Source: Neodontobutis hainanensis (lineage: Eukaryota; Chordata; Actinopteri; Gobiiformes; Odontobutidae). From it: DNA of 64,000 bases. The translations under genes and the position numbers were made by a program. Shown in pieces: positions 25,501 through 38,340 of this stretch. The stretch lies in NCBI GenBank assembly GCA_024349245.1, contig JALDNG010000004.1, forward strand, positions 1,480,001-1,544,000. The letters run 5' to 3'. How positions within the stretch are numbered: the first letter of the stretch is position 1; each line of letters starts with the position of its first letter. Under the pieces are notes generated by a model, which was not told the DNA's origin, made no database searches, and worked only from the letters and a program-made list of their open reading frames with translations.

Positions 25501-25689
25501 ATAAATTACTTTGATAATGTAAATTAATTGGACAATTGTATCTCAAAATCATTAAAACATAACAGTTAGAAACTCAAATGTGAAAATGCTTACTTAGATT
25601 TTTTAAATTGAGAGTCCGTGGAAACCCAGAACCTTTGCTTCTATTGTCTGTGTTTGTAAGATCTCCAAAACAGATATGGGAGGTGATTA

Positions 25690-26350
25690 TCGAAAAGCCG
25701 ATTCTATTGAGTGGAGCGTTTACGGGCAGGATTGGGGCCTGAAAATGAGCTTTGTGGAAGAATAATATGCCCTTTTCTTTCATCATCTAATGTCAACTTG
25801 CTCTTTAGTGAAGCAGCGAAGACACAGCTGGATCAATACCATTCTGTTGTCCTGCTCACAATGTCAGTGCCCATTAGTATTAGCTTCCTAAAGAAGGACT
25901 TGGTTGAAAGTTTTGTTTGTCCTCCCACACTTCCACTCACATCCACTGGTTTATCCATCAGCCAACATCTCATAAGACACGGCTTGTTATGGTGAAGTAG
26001 TGCACGTCTTTGCTGTTGAGTGGGAAAGGCAACTAACATCTGTTACGCTGCTGTATAATCATCCAGACTGCGTGGGTGACGGAGATGAAGGAAAAAAAAA
26101 AAAAAAATTCAGATACAGAGGATTCAACACAGCGCCTCACATCCGCAGAGAGTTTTATGAACGTTATCGCACAAATGGGTATTCATAAGGAGGTGGGATC
26201 CGGCTTTACGAGCGATAAGAGAGACGCCGGTCGGGAGAGAAGAGGCGATAAGGCTGTCCACAGTTTCCTATTGTCATCACAACAGCGGGGCTTCATCAAG
26301 GCTCTGTTTTACTGCTGTGACGCATTGTGGGGGTCTGAGGCAACACAATG
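25690..26350. other. Better-composed patch, candidate conserved element
   Basis: High-complexity sequence with short overlapping open frames on both strands (70-104 codons) and no repeat. The frames overlap in conflicting directions and none shows a motif. An A-run interrupts at 26092-26106. The call rests on composition only. Confidence 0.2.
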
Positions 26351-28959
26351 GATCTCCATGGAAAGAAACGTGTTTGAAAAGACAGGCTGAGTTAAATGAA
26401 TGAGATCTAAAGAGGTGTTTAGAGATGGTATTTAAACAGTTGATGTATGTTGTGGTTGTAAATATAGCATTAGCTCTTGTAGATATTAGTGTGGCCTCAG
26501 CCTGGAGAGCTAGAGTCAGGGCAGCAGTAACCAGTCGTCTACAAACTGGAGGTGTCAGAAACAAAGCCCTATGTAAAAAAAAATAATAAAAAAACTATAT
26601 ACAATACATGAAACACTGCATTACATCATAACTTACCATTTTAACTATTGGATATAAAAGGAATGTGTGACCCATTAGAGAAGACATTGCTTCAACTATC
26701 ACCAGACCTGACCCTATGACATGTCTTGGGATAGGTTACAACTTACAGCTCACTTGATTCATAGAGGTCTGAACTAGACATTTGAATAATTTAGTTGCAA
26801 TGGATGAATTTCAAAGCCTTGGATTCAAAATACCTAATACTGTCTTAGTTGAAGGCATAACAGGGGCAGGAAGTGACAAAGTTACTGACTTTTGAAAGCA
26901 GTACGACGCAATTAATAAAACTGAAATATTTGCTAATCCCGATTCGGCGTTTGGAGGATCGTTAGTTGTTGAGTTTAACACTGCTGCGGCAGAAGCTGAT
27001 TTGCGTCCAAATTTACCATACATGGTATTTTCCGCAGATAAGACAGCAAATTTTAGAGTATTTCTGAACTGTCCACCATTTACGCTGCATGAAAAAACAA
27101 AAAGAGCTTACATATACTACTATTTTCATTAAATTAGTGGTTTAATTTGAATAGTAAATGGGCTAAACTAGGCTGTGGTGTAGTCCAGCTGTTGTATAAA
27201 GACTAGAAACAGTGTTACACATAATTAATACGCAGGTATGAGTGTTGTTTTTTTGTACAGTGGTGGTTACTTTCACTCTTAATCTTGCCAATACTTCAGA
27301 CTGACCCACTCACTGACCTATTTACACCACATACAACCTTTTAACCATTACTCTAATCTATTTATGCTTGTCTAAAATCATTTGGTCAGGTGTTTGTCTT
27401 TGCCTGTGTGTGTTCTTATGTATGTGCATGTGTCCGAGTTTGAATGGCACCAAGCCTTGAGGCAACAAGCACCGGTGGAAATGAGATCCCAGGAACTGTA
27501 TGTCAAGTCTGCTATTCATCAAACATTAACAGCAGTGAGGAGCAAGTATGAGTGAAGGGAGATAGCATCTTCAATCAAGACATGTTGGAGACCACTGCAG
27601 GTTTCATCTCCACAATATATGACATACAGGACTGTCAGGGGAATATGATAATGTGTGAGCAGGTCTTCAGGGCTGGGGTCTGATAGTGATGGTGGGGAGA
27701 TGGTTTAAAATGACAATCAATAGAAGGGCAGCAGGTAATGTATGGTCTTTAAATATGCTTCATACAATGTAAGCTTAAAGGCCAAGATTAAACTTGAACA
27801 GAATGACAAACCCAGTTTATTCCCAATTATGTGTGTATACCATAATTGTACAATATTTTATGAAAACTGCTCCTGTTTATGTACAGGAAAGGTTAAATGT
27901 TACAGAAGCTGATTTAAGATACAGTTTTAATCATTTTTACTACAGTCCCTGGTCTTTGTAGAATTAACCATGCACTGAATTTATGCAAGATTTAGAGTTT
28001 TCAAACAACAAAAGCAAAGTGTTGTATCCAATGATGTAGCAGCGCTGAAAGATCTTTTAGGTTTAAAGATGTAGGCAGCTTTTTTACTGTTCCAAACATA
28101 AACAACATTTGCTCTGATTGGATAAATCCAACCACAGACCAGGTATTCATTGAAAGTACCTGCCCTTTAGCAAACGCTTTCAATGGGAGCCTTCCAGGAT
28201 GGTTCTGTGACACAGGTTAAGTACTGTGGAGTTTTTTCTGGCAGAGTCCGGTTATCGGTTTCCCAATAACCCTAAAAAACATGACTACGATACTGGCTCA
28301 AGATCCGGAGAGGGTCCCTTGGCACTGCTCCGAACAGACACAAGGTTGATTGACAGGTTCAATGCAGAGAATGAATTTCCCAGCAGAGACAAAAGGTTCT
28401 CTCCAAGCTTCTGAGAAAATCCCAAGCATGTCTCCACAATTTCAAACGCTACGGAAATCCCCTAATATCTCATTGGCATTGACAACCTTTGGTTCCAAGA
28501 TAAGAATAGGATACGCAGTAATAAATGACTGAATTAATTTGTTCAAGAGACATTATAGCATTTAGTTCTGGAGTTATACCTTCAACAAAATGTATTGCTG
28601 TCCCTCAGGAAGACCATAAAGTCTTGTTAAGTCATAATCAGGATAAGCTTCATCTTAAATGAACATCTATTCTATATTCATCAGGTGCACAAGCGGACTA
28701 AACAATGTCTCATATTTTCACAGCCCACTGCAATAGACACATCTCTTCTATCATAATTTCTTTCATTATCCTCCTGGCAGTCTGATGTCTCTCTGCCAGT
28801 CTGGTCTGGAAAGTGTTATTGTGCACAGGAGAAAATGTAAGGCTTTATTAAAACCACCCGCACTCAGTCGAGAGAGGTGGCGATGGTAGAAACTCAAAAT
28901 AACATCCATAACGCCTGCACAATATTAACGCTGAGTCACTCCACAGCAGCTAGAGGTTA

Positions 28960-29350
28960 ATGACAAGAGTTTCCCCACGACTCGACTCATCTTCTCACAG
29001 ACGGTATACTCCCAGGTCGCATTTCTGCTTTGTTTTGTTGAGAGTCACAACAAGTTCAAGCTGCAGTGTTTCCGAACTCTTCTTTCCACTGTTTTCCACT
29101 TAACTGTAATTTATCTTGTTGTTTTTTTGTCACAGTTTTATAGTGGATCATTTTTCAAAAAAGAAGTTCAGCTCCAAATGCTTTAATTGATTTTGGCACA
29201 TTACTACGGCCGTCCGTCTTCCCTGAAATGACCAGTGTTGTTGTGAGTTCAGCATGTGTTGGGCCTCATTAGGGTCACCCACTCATTAACCCTCGTTCAG
29301 GGACCGGCTCATTAGGTCCCATTAACGAGCCGTGTACAACTGAGGGCACC
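28960..29350. other. Candidate conserved non-coding element
   Basis: High-complexity sequence rich in ATTA/TTAAC words (for example CATTAACCCTCG and CCATTAACGAGCC), of the type bound by homeodomain proteins, with no long open frame. This resembles enhancer-like conserved elements of vertebrate gene deserts, but conservation could not be tested. Confidence 0.25.
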
Positions 29351-29544
29351 GTCGAACACACAGTAAACATGTGGGACATGCTCCTGTCTCAACTCAAATG
29401 GATTGCCTTTGTCATTATGGAAGGTGCAATTGTGGTCAATCGTAAAACGAAAGCACTCTTCTTCACATGTTTACATCACAACAAAGTACAATTCCTTATA
29501 TATTTAGAACCCAGTTTTTAAAGATGGTTTTAATATGCTCAAAC

Positions 29545-29595
29545 TGTTCTGGTCCATTTGGACCGTAGCCTCATACCCAAGGGGAGTGGCTCAAA
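29545..29595 (-). mobile_element. Short L2-like LINE ORF2 C-terminal fragment
   Basis: Read on the minus strand, this piece gives FEPLPLGMRLRSKWTRT, the same peptide block found in the larger LINE copy directly upstream on that strand (FESLPSGTRLWFIWTRT). It is therefore a second, independent and truncated copy of the same element's C-terminus, abutting the 3' end of the larger copy. Confidence 0.7.
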
Positions 29596-30250
29596 TCAGA
29601 ATCAGAATCAGAAAAAGGTTTATCAGTGAACAAGATTCAGAAACTAGGAACTTGCTTTGGCGATAAAGGTGCAACAGAAAAGGCATGCATAAAAATACAA
29701 AATAAAAATATAAGATAAATACAATATACAGACTAGATACTTGAATATATATACACAATTTACAGTTTGTCGGACATGGTGCAAAATTTGCAGTGCAATG
29801 GATAGTTGTTGATATTATATGTTTATTAAAGAGACAAGTGTTATGCAGAGTTCATGAGTCCAATGGCAGAGGGAAAGAAACTGTTCTTATGGCGGGAGGT
29901 TCTGGTCCAAATGAACCATAGCCTTGTGCCCGAGGGGAGTGACTCAAATAGTCCATGTCCAGGGTGAAACGGGTCGGCTGTGATCCGACCTGCTCGTCCT
30001 CGAGTCCTGGAGACATACAGGTCCTGGAGAGATGGAAGACTGCAGCTGATTACCTTCTCTGCACCTTCTCACACAAAGCGCTACAGTCTTTTTCGAAGGG
30101 GGGGCAGGGGGGGCTGTGACCTTCCTGAAGTCCACGATCATCTCCACTGTCTTCTAGGAGTTGAGCTACAGATTGATGCCACTGCACCAGGACACCAGCC
30201 GGTCCACCTCCCTCCTGTAGGCAGACTCATGCTCGTACGAGATGGGCCCA
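29596..30250 (-). mobile_element. L2-like LINE, 5'-truncated 3' end
   Basis: On the minus strand the sequence runs through two blocks of the reverse-transcriptase ORF of an L2-type fish LINE. The first block (about 30250-30115) contains EHESAYRREVDRLVSWCS and KTVEMIVDFRK, with two in-frame TAG stops between them. The second (about 30065-29841) contains SLPSLQDLYVSRTRGRAG and TSRHKNSFFPSA and ends at a TAA at 29843-29841. The intervening part of the ORF is deleted and the blocks are in different frames. The 3' UTR then runs to about 29596 and ends in short TCTGAT repeats, as expected for L2/CR1-type tails. The copy is dead. Confidence 0.85.
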
Positions 30251-31795
30251 ATAAATAATAATATGTATATAAAAGTCGACATTTAACTCTAACTGATTAA
30301 AGATTTGTTCGAGTGTGCAATAAATCATGAAATGAAGTGTTTAGAGAGTTCCTTTAACTGGCAGGACTGAAAGGCACCCAAATCAACCAATGACAATAAA
30401 AGATTTACTGTGTGTAATGAACCTATGTCTATTTCTAAGTTTGTCTTTTAAAGTCTATGTACCTTTCATGCTGTATACCCATCAACATTCTAAAGTAGAC
30501 AAAATGCAGGGGAAAATTCATGCTGGACTGCAAATTATTATTATTATTTTTTTTTGTGATTTCATAAGACTGTAGCGTAAGCAGAGTAATTCCTTGTCAG
30601 CAGCCCAGCATGTTTTTTTTGGATGAAACCCACCCTAGCACGGGGAGAACATGCAAACTCAACCACTTCTCATATTATTTAGTTTAAATTTTTTCCGACT
30701 TCAGGGCAACATGATATTTGTGTTGTCAATTTCTGATGCTCTTCCTGTTTGAGATCTTCTATGGTCCACTTGAGGTTTACAATGGTAATTAGACTATATC
30801 TGAGTACACTTGAAAACGCTCTGAGACCTTTGTTTTGAAGGAGACACTAAATTTTGTCTGCAGTCCGTTTGAACCGCAACAAACACCCTTACTTTTCTGT
30901 TTCCATGTTGAGAAACTGTCAAAAATGAATCTGAGGCTATTATTTTGTGTCAAAAATTAACTTTTAAGTACTTTTAAAATTAAGTGTTGCTAAGGTTAAA
31001 CACCAATTATTTTTTATCTTCTTTCTTAAACTGTTGCTTATGTTGTAGTTAGTGAATAAATATACGTACAAATTATGCAAGCCCCCCCAAGAGACCAAGA
31101 GACCACAGTGGAAACAGTTATTACTGACTTTGAATTATAGAGTTCATTTTAATATAAACCTCACATCAATAACAGAAGGAGCTCTAGCTTTACAATGTAT
31201 GCCCTAGTATTAGTTCCCTTTATTACTTTGCAAATACATATGTTGGCATCATCCTTTTATTAAAACAGGGACACGATCCATCTCCTTTGAACACATATAG
31301 CTCTAATGGATATGATGCACTTTATTGATTCTGTATTAACCAGGGTAATTGCAACATCGATGCACAATTTTGTCTGAATAAAATAGATGCATATGAAGCT
31401 ACCACTGGAGACTGATGGAAGCAGAGTGAAACTTCAGAGGCCATTAACTCTGGAAAAGTAAGAGCTCATCCTTAATGCTAAATGGGCTCTATATGCATCT
31501 TTGCATTTTATTGATCCTGGATGTTGTTGGTTTTAAGTGTGTAGTTCTAAAATTAGTGATAAGCAAGACTTTTTGGAAACCGACTTTAGCTTCAGCTGCA
31601 ATGTTTTTCAGTTAATTTTGGATTGAACTCAGATGTAGTTTGTCGTTTGCTAAAGCTAGTAGCATCATGTAACTTTATAATCCCCAAATTGACATTCTTG
31701 TATTGATTTAAGGAGTCTTACACACGTGATTGTTGGAATCATGCCTATCGCACTGACACAGTACCCTCAGCTGGACAGAAAACTCTGATATAAAT

Positions 31796-31813
31796 TATAT
31801 ATATATATATATA
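31796..31813. repeat. (AT)n microsatellite
   Basis: A short alternating AT tract within an AT-rich stretch. Confidence 0.85.
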
Positions 31814-33149
31814 CTTCCATGCCACCGGGACGAGCAGACCTCTCCTGAGAGACATGCTCAGCAGCTCAAACACCAGCAGCAGAAACAGGCTGAAACACTG
31901 GACCCCAGAGTTTTATTTGTACAAAATTCACTAAAATGATCCCCATGTTTTAGAAGACATGTTTTTTTTTCTTCCAGACTTGCTTTAATTACATATATTC
32001 CTACTTTTCAGGCTGTATTTTTGTAATAATGTGTCTGTTGGTCTTCTGAGCTGAGGTCACTGAACTTGGACCAACGCTTCCAAGAAACGGAACGAGAAGG
32101 AGTGTCTCAAAGATTTATGAGCGCTGGCTGACAGAAGAGTGGGTTAGACTCCTGGAGGTGTCTAGGCCACTCACAGGGGACTCAACTCTGGAGAAGTGGC
32201 ACTGGTGTCATTAGCTGCTGTGACCTGCACAAGGCACTGCAGCGAGAGCGGGTCAGTCGAGTCTGAGCCGCACAAAGGACAGGGTTAAATGTGGAAAATG
32301 CCAGTTCAATTATATACTTTTACCTATTGTTTGAGATATTTTAAATAAAGTGGAGTGTAAATTTACCCACTTATTACTGAAAGAAACATTAGCAGTAACA
32401 TTTCCAGAATTGTGAACTTACTTGAACTAAACTCAGGAAGATGCACCAGTTTCCTACACATTTTGTGACAAACTATTTAATGTCACAAGTTATGTTAGTC
32501 GAGTTTGATGCAGACAGTAAATCATTTGCAAAAGCAAACATTTTGATTGACTCTAAAACTTCACTCTGCTCTTACTCATTGGCTAGCTTAAGATCAACAT
32601 TAGTATTTAACTGTTTATAATAAGAACAAGACAGACTCTATTTTATGTTTTATGCATTTCTTTTTTCTCATTTTTATTTAGGAAATGGTTCTCTCTTGCC
32701 AAATGTAGAAATGTAGACCACACTGGTAAAACCAAAAGCCAAAATGGGGGTTATTATGTAAATGTGTCGTACCGCTCCAGTGAAAGTAACATACTGGAGC
32801 TACTAAATACACAATCTAAAAGCCCTTTTCCAACTAAATGCCCCCAACAACATTGGAATTACGTCCTCAATATCACTTTAACACACTATTATCCATTTAA
32901 AACCTCTTCAGTGAACTTCCACCTACAATGTGTTAACGCTGCTTCACAATAAGATTAGCCTTTTATCTAAAATATCTAGCGTTAAATAAAACGTATGAGC
33001 CTCGTAATGTTCTTCAAAACAGCGGAGTGTAAGTATTATCTTGTGGCACACTTTGCTTTTATTCATTACGGCTGACAATAACTAAAATCCATATGGTTCC
33101 AGTCCCCACATGTAAGTACAGTCTGCCTGCTCTGCCTATTATATCTCCT

Positions 33150-33410
33150 GCCAGCTGTGCCGTATAAGATGACAGGACCATTAGTTTTCCCATCATGCAA
33201 CGTGGTGCGGGCTGACATATGTCAGCCGCGGAGGAGAGCCAGCAAAACGCCCGTCAAAGCAAGCAAGGCCTCCGTGTAAGTGTCCCCAATTAATTTAAGC
33301 CAATCGAAAATGCTGATTCTTGTCAGTCCCATCTGGAGAGAGTCCCTGGGCACCTGAGCAGCCCGAGGTGACTGCAGCGAACGCAGGGCTTCGACAAAGA
33401 AACATAAAAG
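33150..33410. other. Candidate conserved non-coding element
   Basis: A locally GC-rich, high-complexity patch that includes CATATGTCAGCCGCGG and TTAATTTAAGCCAATC. A 64-codon minus frame (33222-33416) crosses it but shows no domain. The call rests on composition only. Confidence 0.22.
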
Positions 33411-34842
33411 ACGCAAGGATGGAATATGACCAGGAAACTAAATGTTGCAGTCTATCTTCAACAAAAAATATATACTGACAAATTTTATTGTGCTTTTTAA
33501 AGATAGGCTTTGTTTCTTCAGAGCAATGCTATTATTTTAAAGGTTTTCTAAAGCTGTGCAGAAGGCTATGTTTAGTTAGCTTGTACTTTGGAGAGTTGGC
33601 AGTTGTCTTGGATAAACCATGCTGTAACCATGGCCAGACACTGCTCCGAATGTGGTCTCCATATGTTTTCACTCAGACAAAGGAATTCACAGATTCCAAC
33701 AGCCCTTTTTCTAACAATAAAAGCAATAGAGAAATAACTTCTGGCACTGGCATCATCACAGTCTATTTACATTCATTTCTAAATAAAACACATCTACTTT
33801 CACTTTAACCAGAAGTGTGGGCTTATAACCCCTGGGATAAATAAGAACACTGTCTGTCATGAAATCTGGTCGAAAACACCAGACAAATTATAGATATTGA
33901 ATCAGTATCAAATAAACAATGCCACATAATCTAAAAGCAAACTAAAGCAGAAAAGGTGGAGAGTTTAGGATAAGAAGAATTGTATTGAAAACCTTCTTCT
34001 GACCAATGTGTTCTAGTTAAAGCATACTAAAAAACTTACAGCATAAAGGTCCATAAAGGTGATACAACTGAAACCAGACTTTCAATTGCAGAGTTTGCAA
34101 GAGAAATGCTTTTGAAGCTAAATATTACATGTTGCACAGTAAGTCTCCAAAGATAATCTGCATCTTGATAAAGCAACTGCAAATGTCAGGCTTTTTTACG
34201 AACCATTTATTTCACAATTATCCATTATTAAACTACTACAGGGTTAAATTTATTTCCTCCCATATGTATATAGTTATTTACAATAGATCCCAATACATCC
34301 CTAATAGGATTACATTGTGCACTAAGCTACTAATTCAAGAAATGCATTTTAATGCTAAGTCTAAGGTGCAGCAGAAAAGACTGTGTGAAGGTCAGTGTGG
34401 CACAATGGCATCTAAACCATCTGAATTTACCATTATGTATCATTCAGTGTTAGTTTCCATTAAGTGTAACGATAACTACTGCAGTAAAAGGCTCATTAAT
34501 CTTCAGTTATAGTTTTGTGGTGTAATATCTCGCTCGTTAAATGCTTTGCAGATATTTAATATTAATTACAGGGGCACTCTGGTGTTTTATTATTGCCTTC
34601 CAGTGCAGGAATTTCAAGGGTATTTTAGAACAACCAAATTTTAGAAAGCATTACAAAAAAAGCAAAGCAGTGACCTTGTAGGAACATATTATATTATTAC
34701 TGTAAAAATATAACCCAGTTTATTTTGGATGTAGAATAACCTCAACTTTTGATTCAGTCATTTAACAAGAAGAAATAATGCACTTAAATGATAGACAACT
34801 GTTGTTTCCAGTTCTTTGTGAATTCAAATATTGCATTCATTG

Positions 34843-34892
34843 TCTACATTGCATTAAACACAAGCATTTTCTTGTGTTTAATGCAATGTAGA
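34843..34892. repeat. Perfect 22-bp inverted repeat with 6-nt loop
   Basis: The left arm at 34843-34864 is the exact reverse complement of the right arm at 34871-34892. The loop CATTTT lies at 34865-34870. Pairing stops immediately outside the arms. The stem contains GCATTAAACACAAG. It is shorter than a usual metazoan pre-miRNA hairpin, and no terminal inverted repeats of a known transposon are seen around it. Confidence 0.97.
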
Positions 34893-36359
34893 AAAGACCC
34901 AAAAATGTAGGGAACTGTTGCAGCCTCAGGTATTGTTCTAAAAAACACATTTTTCTGTTTATAGCAGCAGTACAAGACCATTGAGCTCACGAGGTGAAGA
35001 AACACAACATGTAATACAGTTAACAGTAACATAACTGTATGGGTAAAATGCCTCTTCAGGGGTTGCCTTTACCAAACTGTGCTGAACAATGTGTCAGAAA
35101 AAAAAGAAGACGTGACATCATGCGCTACCAAAACATTACCTATCTTTCCCATTTATTCACACAAACTTTTAAGAACAAACATATGCTTTATTCAGTCAAT
35201 ATTGTACTTAAGTTTTCAGTAGACTCTAATAGGACCTTGAATGTTTCACTGCTGTGGTAATCCTTCAATTATCACTCTGCTGCAGCCGAGCATTAAGGTC
35301 AAATTAGGGTTAAATTATATTGGGACAAAACAAGAGTGAACTCTTTCTGGTATGTAGTATTTTACACTGTAGAAAAAGGCACTGTGCTGATTCCTATTAG
35401 AAAATGGATGAAAAAAGTAATGTGTGAATATAATAATATGTGAATTCTAAACTCTGCAGCACAGCTCAACTCCAAAACAAGCAAAGTCTGGATTCTTGGT
35501 TTGGTGTTATTTAGAATTTTGTTTATTTTTTATTATAACACTAATATCTACCCACTTACATGCAATTTAATTTATCATAATTATCTTATTTAAGGAGAAT
35601 ACAGTTTTAGAAAATAATGCTTTTAAGCACATTGAAAAATAAATTGTGATTCGGCGAATGTTTGATTCCAAAAAGCACGTGCAGCTTACTTAAAGAGTAA
35701 AGCGAGAAGGACACTACACTGTTGAAATTCAGCTGAAGGGGGCAGACTCTTGCTAGAGACGCCTGGCTTCAGCTGTCATGCCTTGTTAATTAACACAACG
35801 GATGAGAGAATTAAAATCAATATGTGAGTGGCAGAAACAATTTTAGTCTGTGATTGAATATCATAGGGGACAGAAAAGAGCTGTGTGATCTCCTGCCTAA
35901 TTGTGCAGGCATAATTAATTTTTTGTCTCTTTTTTTTTCTTGTTCCTCCAATTACTCAGCTAATGATAGAAGAAGAGCTCAAACATTTGGGTGCCAGGGA
36001 AAATAATCCAAGAAGCGCTGACTTCACAGAGCTGTAAAAAGAATGTAAAGAACGTGCAGTACATTAGAGTCTGTGGAGTTTTTTCGAGGCATTTTGAGAG
36101 TAGAGTCCTGACAGCAGTGATTGACAGTGTAAAATAAAGACCAATGTGAAGCATTTTAATTATAAAAATAATAATTTATTGGTTATTTGCTAGTGGTTAA
36201 AAAAATGTATGAAAATGTTCATCTAGTAGTTTATATAAAGTAGTCATTGACCAGCTATGGGTTTATAACTTTATTGATGTTACGAGAGGTTCTCTTTTTG
36301 GGACTTTGAGGTAAAGTTTCTCATGATGGAGTTCAGTGGCAGTCATTGTCTATCTAACT

Positions 36360-36655
36360 TCATTCTTTCATCACTTATTTTTTTCCTACCGCTTAGTCCC
36401 GTTTAGCAGGTGACTAGAGCCTATCCCAGCAGCTTTGGGCCTAAGGCTGGGTACACCCTGGACAGTGGCCAGTTAGTCGCAGGGCTAACATTTAGAGACA
36501 GACATTCATTCACTCTCACATTCATTAACTAGGGCCACTTTAGATTAGGAGTAGGTTAATAATGTTTTTTTTTTTGTTTTTGAGTCGGTCAGGTATTGAA
36601 CCCACAACCTTCTCGCTGTGTGGTCGGAGTGCTAACCACTCTGCCACGTGCATCC
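36360..36655 (+). repeat. Fish dispersed repeat, copy 1
   Basis: This copy contains CCTACCGCTTAGTCCCGTTT, GAGCCTATCCCAGCAGCTTT, GGGTACACCCTGGACAGTGG and, at the far end, GCTAACCACTCTGCCACGTG. It is the same family and orientation as the copies at 37150-37344 and 45700-46096. The middle, containing the CATGTCTTTGGAC part, is missing here. It is a non-coding, widely dispersed fish repeat; the mechanism is not visible. Confidence 0.85.
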
Positions 36656-37149
36656 ATTCTATGTTTCATAAAAGTCTCTCCATTTTGAAAAAGATGGACA
36701 CTTTTATATCTCTTCAAACCATCATTCTTCTGTGGACAACATGTGGAGTTCACAGTTCAATCTATTTTCTCAGTATAAAACTGAACATTGCATTATTTGT
36801 CGCCCAGGAGTTCACTCCAAAGACAAACTCCAGAGTTCAGCCAGGAGGACTGCAGTGACTTTTACATTGAGGAAACAAATTTAACATGAAAAATGTAAGA
36901 CGACAATGAACACCACATTATGTCAACAGTACGCTGATGGTTAGAGACGTTAAAGCATCGATCTATGTTGAAATGAAGAGACTTCAACTAGAGAGAAAGG
37001 TAGAGAAATCCTAACTCCAACAATGAGCTCCAGTTTCACTCAAAGCCTCATCAAGACACACTGCCCCATTTACCTTGGGCTAAGGAAAGGTTATTCACAT
37101 TATTTGACGTGAGGAATAATCCCTTGAGATGAATCATCTCGTTTTCAAG
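36656..37149. other. Non-coding spacer between repeat copies
   Basis: About 500 bases with no recognisable gene or repeat. The open frame at 36562-36858 starts inside the neighbouring repeat and carries no domain. Confidence 0.5.
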
Positions 37150-37344
37150 GGAGTCCTCCTTCACTAGGGACACTAGTGAGAGTTGCCAATCAACCTATGC
37201 ATGTCTTTGGACGGTGGGAGGAAACCGGAGTACCCGGAGGAAACCCACGGTAACACGTGGAGGACATGCAGACTCCTCACAGAAAGAGGTTTTGAACTTC
37301 TTGCTGTGAGGCAGGAGGGCTAACCACTCTGCCACGTGCACCCC
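37150..37344 (+). repeat. Fish dispersed repeat, copy 2 (right half)
   Basis: The copy starts at TTCACTAGGGACACT and runs through CATGTCTTTGGACGGTGGGA, GAGTACCCGGAGGAAACCCA and GACATGCAGACTCCTCACAG to CTGCCACGTGCACCCC. It is the right half of the family, complementing the part deleted from copy 1. Confidence 0.85.
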
Positions 37345-37849
37345 TGTTCCGGTAAACAGATCCTGTGCTCCCAATAGACGTAGATCCAGATGAAATCTAG
37401 GACTCATATGGGGCTGTACTTGAGGTTGACTTTCTTCTATTCCTCATCATCGAAGGTCTAGAGACAATGGTAAAAAAAAAATAATGAATTAGCACATCTA
37501 TTGTTAGTTTATTTAGCTTAAAAAAACTGTCTTGGACCTGGTTTTGTTCTGGTTTAGTCTGGGTTCTGAAATGTTTTGGGTGTAAACCTGCTTTAGGGCT
37601 GAGTTTGTCTTAGTTCAGACTTAGTTTTGTTCATGTTTAGTTAAGTCCTGGTTGAGAACTTATTTAAACTTGGGCAGTTCCAGTTCAGCCCAAATTTTGT
37701 AATATTTTAAATTTTTTTCTTGTTAAATTAACTAGGAACTTGGTTTTGGCCTGGTTTATTACAAATGGTAATGGTTTTAAATACAGACTAAATCAGGACT
37801 ACAGGTCTGGTTCTAAGTCAGCAAGGTTTTAGTCAGCCAGGTCATCTTG
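37345..37849. repeat. Degenerate GGTTTAGTCTGG-type tandem sequence
   Basis: From about 37530 to 37820 the words CTGGTTTAGTCTGG, TTTAGTTAAGTCCTGG and GGCCTGGTTT recur at irregular spacing, as in an old decayed minisatellite. No gene is seen. Confidence 0.45.
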
Positions 37850-38100
37850 ATGAAAAGGTTAAAGCAAAGGCATCTGGACCTGGTTTTTAAGGTGAAGACG
37901 TTTAGTCTCTCATTCTCAAGAGACTTTTTCAATTTTGAGTTCAACTGATACAAGAGTTGAAGAAGGGCTTTGACCTGAAACTACCTCTGACTGGACCAGG
38001 CTGTTCTGGTCTCATAGTTGTTACCTTGAAAGGGCAGTGTGACTCCTGATGTGAGAGTCGGGTCAGGTGAGTTGTTAGTTTCATCAATTATTTGTTTCAA
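37850..38100. repeat. Dispersed repeat, possible retroelement tail
   Basis: The stretch with GGTGAAGACGTTTAGTCTCT and AAGAGACTTTTTCAATT is repeated with small changes at 57980-58110. The second half (37985-38090) is in addition an imperfect inverted copy of 38735-38845; both contain words such as GATGTGAGAGTCGG and CTGTTCTGGTCT. Such tails with inverted parts are common in fish, and I suspect a Penelope-like or similar retroelement. The class is not proven. Confidence 0.55.
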
Positions 38101-38340
38101 TTTATCAAATATTTCAAATATAAATTGCTTCTGCAACACAGTTAAAATAAACAGATATAACACAAGATTTTCTATTTGAAATAACTATAAAATATAATTA
38201 TTGTTGATTGCACATTCATCAGCATTGTACTGGCACTTCCATTTTACATTATATGTGCATTATAAATCCCCCCCAAAAAACAAAAGCTCATTTAGATTGA
38301 CAGTTCAAACACAAAGCTAAGAACACAAAACTGACGTGAG

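Larger units (their letters stand above)
19601..29544. other. Gene-poor stretch, no gene seen
   Basis: About 10 kb without a convincing exon. Open frames reach about 104 codons, but none carries a recognised motif or splice-framed continuation. Local features include two diverged copies of one short element (about 23070-23135 and 23270-23335, both containing GAAAATGACCTT-like words), A-runs at 26092-26106, and patches of richer composition listed separately. A block at about 24770-24900 with CTAACCCTACC and TTATTCCATTATGTATGTACC looks like a decayed dispersed repeat. Confidence 0.5.
30251..36359. other. Non-coding stretch, no gene seen
   Basis: Mostly AT-rich. It holds a dispersed-repeat scrap with GGGGAGAACATGCAAACTC (about 30615-30660), a (TA)n tract at about 31796-31813, the perfect hairpin at 34843-34892 and a GC-richer patch at 33150-33410. 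Open frames up to 127 codons lack domains. The sequence at about 31815-31910 and 32040-32280 has richer composition without a framed exon. Confidence 0.5.

Noticed and set aside
28001..28213. A 70-residue minus frame as a gene fragment.
   Set aside because: The sequence has the feel of a MITE-type repeat (GATTGGATAAATCCAACC) and the peptide matches no domain I know.
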